A stretch of 14,324 nucleotides of DNA from Oscillospiraceae bacterium (GTDB lineage: Bacteria; Bacillota; Clostridia; Oscillospirales; Acutalibacteraceae): assembly GCA_029013165.1 (NCBI GenBank), contig JAQXMV010000051.1, positions 1-14,324 of the forward strand, in the 5' to 3' direction. Below are positions 7,374-12,661 of this stretch, in pieces; position 1 is the stretch's first letter, and each line of letters begins with the position of its first letter. A program made the translations under genes and the position numbers. Below the pieces are notes generated by a model, which saw only the letters and a list, made by a program, of their open reading frames with translations, was not told the DNA's origin and made no database searches.

Positions 7374-8189
7374 ATGGCAAGCTATGATATTGAAGATCTT
7401 GAAGTAGAAGATGTAGAAGGTTCTGAGGATTATCTTGACGCACAGTATGACGACGATGAAGAGTACGAGGAGGTCAGGGAATTCGGTCCTTACGATCCCG
7501 CAGCCGCCGAGGAAAAGTGGAGAGACCTCGATTTTGAGCAGCTCGTTGAGCAGATGTCTCTTTATGTTTCCAACGCCAAAAAGTTCTTCTTCTCCAAAAA
7601 GAAGAGAATCGTTGACGGTCATGACATCGACACCCTCGTTCAGTTCATGCAGGAGAAGTTCCCCGGTGAATTCACCAAGGCCAAGGATATCATGGCCAGG
7701 GAGAACGACATCATCGAAGACGCTAACAGCAAGAGAGAGAGACTGCTGAGCGAAGCCCAGAATTACAAGAACGAGACCATGGCCAAGTCCCAGAGCTATT
7801 ATAATGAGACGGTCAAGAGAGCTCACACCGACGCCGACGGAATCATCGCCGGTGCCAACAACAAGGCTCACGAGCTGGTTCAGGAGCACAACATCACCCG
7901 CATGGCAAGAGAGGAAGCCGAGAGAATCAAGGCGGAAACCGAAAAGGCCACTCAGGCCATGATCGCCAGAACGACGGCCGAGTGCAACGAGTATAAGAAG
8001 AGTGCCAATGACTATGCAAAGTCCATTGTGCAGGGCGCCTATAACTTCATCACCAGCGGTCTTGCCGGCTATCAGAGTATTGCCGCCAAGAATCTCGATG
8101 AGATCAACAAGGTCAATATGCAGTTCCAGAACGAATATGCCGTTCAGGTGAAGAATCTGGCGATTGACACCACCAACAATAATAAATAA
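7374..8189 (+). CDS. acidic coiled-coil protein, DivIVA/ATP-synthase-b-like
   Basis: This 271-residue protein has three parts. Residues 1-50 are very acidic (long Asp/Glu runs such as YDDDEEYEE) and probably disordered. Residues 51-115 are a mixed segment with a basic patch, KKFFFSKKKR at 69-78. Residues 105-215 are a long charged helix rich in Ala, Glu, Lys and Asn with heptad character. A less charged tail ends in TTNNNK. The helix resembles DivIVA-type cell-division scaffolds and b/H subunits of rotary ATPases; such annotations are usually based on coiled-coil similarity only. No membrane segment is present. It starts 8 bases after coaD, with GAAAGGATGA as ribosome binding site overlapping the coaD stop, and ends at a strong terminator. 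It is therefore the last gene of the rsmD-coaD unit. The function is unknown; a polar scaffold role is my guess. Confidence 0.8.
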   Translation: MASYDIEDLEVEDVEGSEDYLDAQYDDDEEYEEVREFGPYDPAAAEEKWRDLDFEQLVEQMSLYVSNAKKFFFSKKKRIVDGHDIDTLVQFMQEKFPGEFTKAKDIMARENDIIEDANSKRERLLSEAQNYKNETMAKSQSYYNETVKRAHTDADGIIAGANNKAHELVQEHNITRMAREEAERIKAETEKATQAMIARTTAECNEYKKSANDYAKSIVQGAYNFITSGLAGYQSIAAKNLDEINKVNMQFQNEYAVQVKNLAIDTTNNNK

Positions 8190-8196
8190 TCAAAGG

Positions 8197-8235
8197 AAAA
8201 GCCGTGTCCCCTGTGAATGGAGATACGGCTTTTTT
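8197..8235 (+). terminator. strong intrinsic terminator after the coiled-coil gene
   Basis: AAAAGCCGT (8197-8205) pairs with ACGGCTTTT (8225-8233). The stem continues inward with one wobble and one mismatch to a 7-base loop, and a run of six T closes it. Read on the minus strand it also ends in TTTT, so it may serve the convergent XRE gene. Confidence 0.85.
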
Positions 8236-8243
8236 GACAGATT

Positions 8244-8272
8244 CGGCGCTGATGATTGGCGCCGGTTTTTTT
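8244..8272 (+). terminator. second, back-up terminator hairpin
   Basis: CGGCGC (8244-8249) pairs with GCGCCG (8259-8264), followed by a run of seven T (8266-8272). It stands 8 bases after the first terminator and touches the 3' end of the XRE gene on the other strand. Confidence 0.65.
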
Positions 8273-8510
8273 ATTTATATGGCTTTGTGTTGCTATATGG
8301 CTTTGTGTTGCTTGTCAAACCTAAAATATAATCTGTAGAGGTGTGATATAGCTTTGCCAGACGGATTAAAACATCGGTAGGAATATCCCTCAGACCTCTT
8401 TCATAGCGGCTGTATTGCGGTTGCTTCATCATGAGATAGTCTGCCACAAACTGTTGAGAATAATCATTGTCTTCTCGGAGGTCCTTTAACCTTGGGTAAT
8501 AATTGTCCAT
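8271..8510 (-). CDS. small XRE-family repressor
   Basis: This 79-residue protein is almost entirely a Cro/C1-type helix-turn-helix domain. It starts MDNYYPRLKDLREDNDYSQQ, then QPQYSRYERGLRDIP (29-43, the recognition helix region) and LIRLAKLYHTSTDYILGLT (48-66), the standard last helix of XRE domains. It should bind DNA as a dimer in the cytoplasm; there is no ligand or protease domain. The reading frame is open upstream to 8594, but the ATG at 8510 is chosen because AGAAAGG lies 7 bases before it and the residues upstream do not belong to the domain. The last 12 residues before the final Lys are SNTKPY twice, from an exact 18-bp duplication. It is divergent from the 22-codon ORF, with two inverted repeats between them, implying self-regulation and control of the small ORF. 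Confidence 0.88.
   Translation of the reverse strand: MDNYYPRLKDLREDNDYSQQFVADYLMMKQPQYSRYERGLRDIPTDVLIRLAKLYHTSTDYILGLTSNTKPYSNTKPYK
8276..8311. repeat. exact tandem duplication, 2 x 18 bp
   Basis: The 18-mer TATATGGCTTTGTGTTGC occurs at 8276-8293 and again at 8294-8311 without a mismatch. It lies in the 3' end of the XRE gene and adds one extra SNTKPY to the protein. Since 18 is a multiple of three, the frame is kept. It looks like a recent slippage event. Confidence 0.95.
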
Positions 8511-8529
8511 AATGAAACCTTTCTGCAAA

Positions 8530-8558
8530 AATATAACCAAATGGTATTGACATTTTAA
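8530..8558 (-). promoter_or_regulatory. possible promoter of the XRE gene
   Basis: On the minus strand TATATT (8530-8535) could be a -10 box, with TTAAAA 17 bases upstream as a poor -35. The -10 lies inside the left half of inverted repeat 1, so the repressor would block its own gene. The match is weak. Confidence 0.4.
8531..8548. promoter_or_regulatory. candidate operator 1 of the XRE repressor
   Basis: ATATAACC-AAAT-GGTATT is an imperfect inverted repeat of the same half-site (ATAACC/GGTTAT) and the same 4-base spacing as the perfect repeat at 8585. Its left half covers the possible minus-strand -10 and its right half runs into TTGACA of the plus-strand promoter, so one bound dimer could silence both directions. 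Confidence 0.6.
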
Positions 8559-8575
8559 CATGATGGGTGTATGAT
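8547..8575 (+). promoter_or_regulatory. strong sigma-A promoter reading into the 22-codon ORF
   Basis: A perfect TTGACA (8547-8552), 17-base spacer and TATGAT (8570-8575) give one of the best promoters in the window. Transcription would begin near 8582, about 48 bases before the small ORF. Inverted repeats cover the -35 and the predicted start region. Confidence 0.75.
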
Positions 8576-8584
8576 AGTGTTGCT

Positions 8585-8604
8585 TTATAACCATACGGTT
8601 ATAA
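8585..8604. promoter_or_regulatory. candidate operator 2 of the XRE repressor
   Basis: A perfect 8-bp inverted repeat with 4-base spacer, TTATAACC ATAC GGTTATAA, lies just behind the predicted start of transcription of the plus-strand promoter. Its half-site is shared with the repeat at 8531. Size and spacing suit a dimeric helix-turn-helix repressor. Confidence 0.7.
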
Positions 8605-8629
8605 TAGTTTTTGGAAAGGAGGTTGGATT

Positions 8630-8698
8630 ATGAGCTTTTTGGCTGGTAGTATTCTTTATTCCGTAGCAGTTATTTGGGGCGCATTTCGCTTCAGATAA
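8630..8698 (+). CDS. 22-residue hydrophobic micropeptide
   Basis: This short reading frame begins ATG at 8630 and stops TAA at 8696. The ribosome binding site, GGAAAGGAGGTT, is nearly perfect and stands at the right distance (5-8 bases). The peptide starts MSFLAGSILYSVAVIWGAF and ends in a basic R-F-R: one membrane-spanning stretch with a positive end. Upstream are a strong sigma-A promoter and two repressor-type inverted repeats; downstream is an 11-bp perfect hairpin. Together these argue for real expression under control of the XRE repressor. Single-helix peptides of this kind include type I toxin-like proteins and small membrane-protein regulators. I recognise no family, and the toxin idea is inference. 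A leader peptide is another possibility. It does not overlap any larger convincing gene. Confidence 0.6.
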   Translation: MSFLAGSILYSVAVIWGAFRFR

Positions 8699-8720
8699 AA
8701 GTAAATGCTGAAAAAAACGA

Positions 8721-8753
8721 TGAGGGACTGCAGCTTTTTCGCGCAGTCCCTCA
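8721..8753. terminator. 11-bp perfect hairpin after the micropeptide, probable terminator
   Basis: TGAGGGACTGC (8721-8731) and GCAGTCCCTCA (8743-8753) pair perfectly around an 11-base loop. The plus-strand trailer is CGGTTTC, a weak U tract. On the minus strand the stem is followed by TCGTTTTTTT, a better one. It could end the micropeptide transcript, an antisense transcript, or both. Confidence 0.6.
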
Positions 8754-8862
8754 CGGTTTCTATCGACATGTTTTCTGTGAGGCCTATCCAATCGTAACGG
8801 AAAAGCAACGGCGCACCGGTAGGAATATTCACGCAAACGGAAGCCGGATTATCGCTTCGGTA

Positions 8863-8891
8863 TTGATATTGTTGGCATATTGTGGTATACT
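8863..8891 (+). promoter_or_regulatory. sigma-A promoter of the phosphoesterase gene
   Basis: TTGATA (8863-8868), 17 bases, TATACT (8886-8891) with a preceding TGG that makes an extended -10. The start codon at 8945 follows after about 50 bases with AAAAGGAGAT in front. From 8754 to 8862 no gene is seen. Confidence 0.7.
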
Positions 8892-8944
8892 GATGATGTC
8901 ATCTACCGACGGGCAGATGGCAAAGAAAAAGGAGATGAAGAATT

Positions 8945-10000
8945 ATGACAGGCTTTTTTCAGAAAATCGTGGCGTTTTTCACCATGATATTTGCTTTCCT
9001 TTTTCCGTGGCTCAATCAGAATCCGGAAAAGGTCTATGAAAACACGGAAATCTGGTCGGCACAGCAGGAGTTCACGCCCGATTATGTGCTGAGTATTGAA
9101 AAAACAGGGGAGGAATTTGTGATTCTCAATCTGACGGATATCCAGATGAACAATCTGGAGTTTGCGGCGATCACAAAAGATGTGGCTTACAAGGAAATGG
9201 ACGCCCTTGTGGAAAGGGTACAGCCTGATCTGATCACCCTGACGGGAGATAACGCTTTCTGTCAGGCGGCCTATGAGGATATTGTGGCCAAAATGGATTC
9301 CTATGGGATTCCGTGGGCGTCCATTCTCGGCAATCATGCGGGTGATTCCGTGAAAGATAAGGATCGTTATTCCGCCGCCTATTTGCTGGCTCACGGGGAA
9401 AACAGCCTTTTCCGGTATGGCCCTCAGGACATGGGTTACGGCAACTACGCCATCAATATCACCGAACAGGGAAAAGCCATTCACACTCTTGTCATGACCG
9501 ATACACACAATAAGGCCGAGTTTCAGACCGGAAACAAAAAAGTCAGCGGATATGATCATCTTTGGGAAAATCAGATCGAGTGGTACCGCTGGCTGATTCA
9601 AGGCATCGAAAAGACCGAGGGCAGAAAGGTACCCAGCACGGTGTTTATGCACGCACCGGTGTGTGAATATGCCGACGCCTGGCAGGCGGCTTATTCTGCG
9701 AAACAAGGCGAATACATTGACGAATACAAAGAGACTTCTTTCGGCGAGAACAGAGAAAAAACCTGCTGTCCGCCGGTGAATAACGGATTTTTCACGGTGT
9801 GTCAGGAGCTTGGCAGCACAAAGGATATGATTTGCGGCCATGATCATGCCAATAATGCTTCTATCGTTTATCAGGGAATCCGCCTGACTTATGCCATGAA
9901 AACCGGCAGAACCTGTTATTGGAAAAGGAATACAACCGGAGGCACGGTCATTCGGATCGCCGCCGACGGCAGCACGAATGTTGAGCACATTTATTCATAA
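8945..10000 (+). CDS. membrane-anchored calcineurin-like metallophosphoesterase
   Basis: This 351-residue protein begins with an uncleaved-looking hydrophobic anchor (about 4-24, FFQKIVAFFTMIFAFLFPW), so the enzyme domain probably faces outside. Metal-site motifs of the calcineurin-like family follow in order: LTDIQ at 63-67, GDN at 101-103, GNHAGD at 129-134, MHAP with His236, and GHDHANN at 298-304. This resembles the purple-acid-phosphatase/Dcr2-like branch that splits phosphomonoesters or diesters. The first motif is normally D-x-H; here Gln67 replaces the His. The start is fixed by AAAAGGAGAT 8 bases upstream. It has its own promoter and a terminator at 10036, so it is monocistronic. The substrate is unknown; extracellular nucleotides or phospholipid head groups are reasonable guesses. 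Confidence 0.85.
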   Translation: MTGFFQKIVAFFTMIFAFLFPWLNQNPEKVYENTEIWSAQQEFTPDYVLSIEKTGEEFVILNLTDIQMNNLEFAAITKDVAYKEMDALVERVQPDLITLTGDNAFCQAAYEDIVAKMDSYGIPWASILGNHAGDSVKDKDRYSAAYLLAHGENSLFRYGPQDMGYGNYAINITEQGKAIHTLVMTDTHNKAEFQTGNKKVSGYDHLWENQIEWYRWLIQGIEKTEGRKVPSTVFMHAPVCEYADAWQAAYSAKQGEYIDEYKETSFGENREKTCCPPVNNGFFTVCQELGSTKDMICGHDHANNASIVYQGIRLTYAMKTGRTCYWKRNTTGGTVIRIAADGSTNVEHIYS

Positions 10001-10035
10001 AATCGCAGAGAATTTTTCGGTGAACAGAATATTAA

Positions 10036-10065
10036 AAAAGGGAGCTTTTCACGAGGCTCCCTTTT
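10036..10065. terminator. bidirectional terminator between convergent genes
   Basis: AAAAGGGAGC (10036-10045) pairs with GCTCCCTTTT (10056-10065) around a 10-base loop. T runs occur at the 3' side on both strands, so it can end both the phosphoesterase transcript and the minus-strand flavoprotein transcript. Confidence 0.85.
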
Positions 10066-10124
10066 ATTCATAGTATAAAAAATGTTCATTTCTGACGATT
10101 GGATCTTGTTGCCGTTCACCAGAG

Positions 10125-11504
10125 TTAAACTCTGTCGTCGTCCCTCTGACAGGCGTCGGCCATGGTGCCGATTTCCTCCCACAGAGCGTCGGCACGCTTT
10201 TTCCACTGGAAATATCCCGTTGGGGTCTCGGGGTAGTCATCATAGAGAGCTTCGACGGCCTTGCTCTGCTGCAGACCCTGCAGCAGCTTTTTCACCGGCG
10301 CCGGTCTCAGCTTGCCGCGGATCATACCGCCGATAATGCCCGAGACGGTTTTTGCCCCTTCGGCGGCTGTGAAAGAGGAGCCATCCATGTTGCCGAGAAT
10401 ACTGCTGCTGAAAATAATGTTCTTGGAAAACAAGTATTCTGCCTCGTCATAGTTGAAGTTCACCGCGCCGATGAGAATCGGCCTCAGGCTGTCGAAGGAT
10501 TTGCCCTGCACTTCCATATACCGGCGGTTGATGATCCACATATTTTCCCGCGTCAGTGTCTCTCCTTTTTTCAGCAAGCCGGAGATCACATCGACGGCGA
10601 TTTCTGCCTGATAGAGAGCAGAGGTGCAGCCCTCGCCGCAGGTGGGCTTGGTCAAGCAGGCGGCGTCGCCCATGGCGATGAAGCCGTTATCCACGAAAGA
10701 ATAAAGGCCGCGGTGATAGGGGGTCATGCCCTTTTCCACTTTGTCTACTCGGTATTTCGGCCAGGGGATATTTTTGCGGAAGTCTCTGAAAATCTTTTCG
10801 GCATAGTCATAGCTGAAGTTGGCGCCAACGCCGAGAATGGCGCCATGGCTGTCGCCGCTGGGCGCCGACCAGGCCTTATACTGCATGAAAGAGCCATGAA
10901 GCGCCATGGGATCGACTTTTTCGTCCTCGTAGGTCACATAATAGAGCACAACATAAAAAATATCCTTTTGCGTCAGAGGGAAATTCTCCACATAAGCCGT
11001 GTCGGGGAGCTTTCTCCTCGCCGCAGAGGGAATGCCGCTGCAGTCGGCCACCAGTCGGCAGTTTGCCCGGCGGAGCTCGCCGGAGTGGGTGTAGGTCACG
11101 CCGGTAATGTTTCCTTTTTCATCCCGGACAAAATCGTGAAAAGGCGCACCGTAAAGGATTTCCGCGCCCTGTACTTCTGCTTCGGCGTTCATTTTCATGA
11201 TGTAGGCGTGCTTATGCATGCCGATGACATGGTTGACGCCGCCCTTGGGATAGTGTCCGTAAGGGGAATAGTTCCGGCCGGAGGAGAAGCAGAAACCATA
11301 GGCTTCGTCACCCTCTTGGGGAATCGGCAGTCCGAAATGCTCCATATCCTCTTTGCCCATGTGAAAAATGTCATAGCTGCGTGAAACGCGGTCTTTTTCC
11401 TCTTTTTCCAGCACCAGAACCGTGTGACCTCTTTTGGCCATTTCGGCGGCGAACCAGCTTCCTGTTGTGGAGGCGCCCACAACGATGATGTCATAATCAT
11501 TCAT
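10125..11504 (-). CDS. FAD-dependent oxidoreductase, geranylgeranyl reductase/FixC type
   Basis: This 459-residue protein has an N-terminal Rossmann fold, YDIIVVGASTTGSWFAAEMA (4-23), with acidic VLEKE after the second strand (31-35). The dinucleotide motif reads G10-A-S-T-T-G15, so the middle Gly is Ser. VADCSG (152-157) and the second FAD motif FIAMGDAACLTKPTCGEG (275-292) follow, typical of the geranylgeranyl-reductase/FixC/PHBH-like group. These enzymes reduce isoprenoid chains or move electrons, but neighbours give no pathway, so the substrate remains open. A Lys/Arg-rich C-terminal segment (about 395-459) follows the catalytic part. The ribosome binding site is GGGGTGAT 7 bases before the ATG. 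Only 132 bases separate it from the upstream spoIIR, without a clear terminator; read-through from spoIIR is possible. Confidence 0.82.
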   Translation of the reverse strand: MNDYDIIVVGASTTGSWFAAEMAKRGHTVLVLEKEEKDRVSRSYDIFHMGKEDMEHFGLPIPQEGDEAYGFCFSSGRNYSPYGHYPKGGVNHVIGMHKHAYIMKMNAEAEVQGAEILYGAPFHDFVRDEKGNITGVTYTHSGELRRANCRLVADCSGIPSAARRKLPDTAYVENFPLTQKDIFYVVLYYVTYEDEKVDPMALHGSFMQYKAWSAPSGDSHGAILGVGANFSYDYAEKIFRDFRKNIPWPKYRVDKVEKGMTPYHRGLYSFVDNGFIAMGDAACLTKPTCGEGCTSALYQAEIAVDVISGLLKKGETLTRENMWIINRRYMEVQGKSFDSLRPILIGAVNFNYDEAEYLFSKNIIFSSSILGNMDGSSFTAAEGAKTVSGIIGGMIRGKLRPAPVKKLLQGLQQSKAVEALYDDYPETPTGYFQWKKRADALWEEIGTMADACQRDDDRV

Positions 11505-11636
11505 CTTTTATCACCCCGTTAATACTATATTATTCCATGGACATGATATCATTACCGGGGGCCAAAATGCAAGAGAAAAAATGATTATGAATTTTTATCG
11601 GCATGACGAAATTTTCAGGCGATTTTTGTTGATTTT

Positions 11637-12251
11637 TCAAGGGTTTTTCAGACGATCCCTGATTTCCCAGTATTTTTCCACGATCCAGAAACGCACCTCA
11701 TAGCTTGGGCTTTCTTCCACAAGGGCCAGTTCCTCTTCATCAAAGGTTTGCGCCAGGATATCTTTTTGCTTTTTCTGTGCCGCAGGCAGACACATCTGCG
11801 GAAACATGACGCACCACCAGTTGTGTCCCTGTGAAGAACCGATGTTGACCTTGACCGCTTTATAATAGCCGGCAGGCAAAGTGACGCTTTCATATACTCT
11901 TGTGGGAAAGTAGCTTTCGCCGAGAGTGACGGTCACGGGATCTTCACAGCCCTGACTGCGCAGTACCTCTTCTGCTGTTTCTCTCAGGGCAGGGAGGGCT
12001 TCGCCGGCACGCCTTTCGGCGGCGGCCAGATCACATTCCCGGCCGAAAAACTCGTCGCTCTTTTCTAATAAGGCGTCCCGGACAGACAGCTTCAGGCTCT
12101 GGTCATAGGCACTGTCGGAATTGGCGATGACATGGAGGCGAAGAACCTGTCCTCTGATTTCACCGCAGGTATCCTCAAAGGAAATAACGCTGAGCAAAAA
12201 GCATATAATAAGGCTGGAAAGCAGGGCAAGATCCAAAATTTTGATTTTCAT
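11637..12251 (-). CDS. spoIIR: stage II sporulation protein R
   Basis: This 204-residue protein is the forespore-made signal that crosses into the intermembrane space and activates SpoIIGA, the protease that processes pro-sigma-E in the mother cell. It has an N-terminal signal or anchor helix (7-24). The family hallmark RLHVIANSDSAYDQSLKLSV is at 38-57, and PAGYYKAVKVNIGSSQGHNW, continuing into WCVMFPQMC, spans 126-154. The length is somewhat short but within the family's spread. AAAAGGAG 9 bases upstream supports the start. A possible sigma-F type promoter lies at 12285-12315. It is divergent from the ACP gene, and the 157-base gap holds a 10-bp inverted repeat. Its presence shows that the organism has at least part of the endospore programme. 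Confidence 0.95.
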   Translation of the reverse strand: MKIKILDLALLSSLIICFLLSVISFEDTCGEIRGQVLRLHVIANSDSAYDQSLKLSVRDALLEKSDEFFGRECDLAAAERRAGEALPALRETAEEVLRSQGCEDPVTVTLGESYFPTRVYESVTLPAGYYKAVKVNIGSSQGHNWWCVMFPQMCLPAAQKKQKDILAQTFDEEELALVEESPSYEVRFWIVEKYWEIRDRLKNP

Positions 12252-12284
12252 TATGTATATCTCCTTTTCTTGTTTGCTTGGCTA

Positions 12285-12315
12285 TATTCTTGTCTGCTTT
12301 TTCGGTGAAATATAC
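12285..12315 (-). promoter_or_regulatory. possible sigma-F promoter of spoIIR
   Basis: On the minus strand GTATA (12311-12315) is followed after 16 bases by GACAAGAATA (12285-12294), which fits the sigma-F -10 pattern GGnnAnAHTW except for the second G. The spoIIR start lies about 34 bases further on. It is placed where the known forespore control of spoIIR would require it, but the match is partial. Confidence 0.4.
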
Positions 12316-12325
12316 GGCAGTCAGG

Positions 12326-12348
12326 AAAAATTTGCCTTGCAAATTTTT
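12326..12348. repeat. perfect 10-bp inverted repeat between spoIIR and ACP gene
   Basis: AAAAATTTGC (12326-12335) and GCAAATTTTT (12339-12348) are exact inverted copies with a 3-base spacer. The element lies upstream of the -35 box of the ACP promoter and of the possible spoIIR promoter, so it is outside both predicted transcripts and more likely a protein-binding site than a terminator. Confidence 0.6.
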
Positions 12349-12357
12349 TCATCTATA

Positions 12358-12387
12358 TTGACAAATACTGTGAGTGTATCATATTAT
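12358..12387 (+). promoter_or_regulatory. sigma-A promoter of the ACP-HAD operon
   Basis: A perfect TTGACA (12358-12363), 18-base spacer and TATTAT (12382-12387). The ACP start codon at 12409 lies only about 15 bases after the expected transcription start, which leaves just room for AAAAAGGAG. Confidence 0.55.
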
Positions 12388-12408
12388 TACAAAAAGGAGC
12401 CTATGTCT

Positions 12409-12642
12409 ATGGATACCATTGAAAAGCTGTATTCTTTAATTAGCGAGGAAATGAATGTTTCACCCGAGGAGCTGGAGAGAGACACCACCTGGGAGGAACT
12501 GGGCGCCGACAGTGTGGATCTGGTGGAAATGCTCATGGCCATCGAGAATGCTTTTGATCTGACGATTTCCGACAGTGACGCTCAGAAGCTGCGCTGTCTG
12601 GGCGATGTGGAAGAATATATAGAAGAAAACGCGAAGAACTGA
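12409..12642 (+). CDS. acyl carrier protein
   Basis: This 77-residue acidic protein has the four-helix carrier-protein pattern. LGADSVDLVEMLMAIENAFD at 31-50 contains Ser35, the attachment site for 4'-phosphopantetheine, in the D-S-V form of the usual D-S-L. ISDSDAQKLRCLGDVEEYIE (53-72) is the typical third/fourth helix region. The ATG at 12409 is preferred over the one at 12403 because it is 9 bases, not 3, from GGAG and gives the normal start MDTIEKL. The gene is not next to fatty-acid synthesis genes. It is followed 19 bases later by a HAD phosphatase with its own AAAAAGGAG, so both are one operon. It could be the main fatty-acid ACP or a carrier for a special pathway; the sequence does not decide. 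Confidence 0.9.
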   Translation: MDTIEKLYSLISEEMNVSPEELERDTTWEELGADSVDLVEMLMAIENAFDLTISDSDAQKLRCLGDVEEYIEENAKN

Positions 12643-12661
12643 AAGGCAAAAAGGAGATAAA

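Noticed and set aside
8511..8594. 28-codon N-terminal extension of the XRE gene
   Set aside because: It would cover the operators and promoters; the internal ATG at 8510 has a good ribosome binding site and starts the domain properly.
8706..8798. 30-codon frame spanning the 11-bp hairpin
   Set aside because: No ribosome binding site, and the sequence is explained by the hairpin arms.
8585..8836. 83-codon minus-strand frame over the micropeptide region
   Set aside because: No ribosome binding site and a low-quality Arg/His-rich translation; the plus-strand ORF has better signals.
8674..9039. 121-codon plus-strand frame across the hairpin and phosphoesterase promoter
   Set aside because: It needs a TTG start without ribosome binding site, overlaps the start of the phosphoesterase and carries no recognisable domain.
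10120..10134. CAGAGTT-A-AACTCTG inverted repeat at the flavoprotein stop codon
   Set aside because: A one-base centre cannot form a stable RNA loop at full length, there is no T tract, and a much better terminator lies at 10036-10065.
11543..11552. ATGATATCAT palindrome upstream of the flavoprotein gene
   Set aside because: Ten A/T-rich bases are expected by chance and no clear promoter geometry supports an operator.
12121..12408. N-terminal extension of the ACP frame to 173 residues
   Set aside because: It runs through spoIIR on the other strand and through the ACP promoter; the ribosome binding site before 12409 and the ACP length define the true start.
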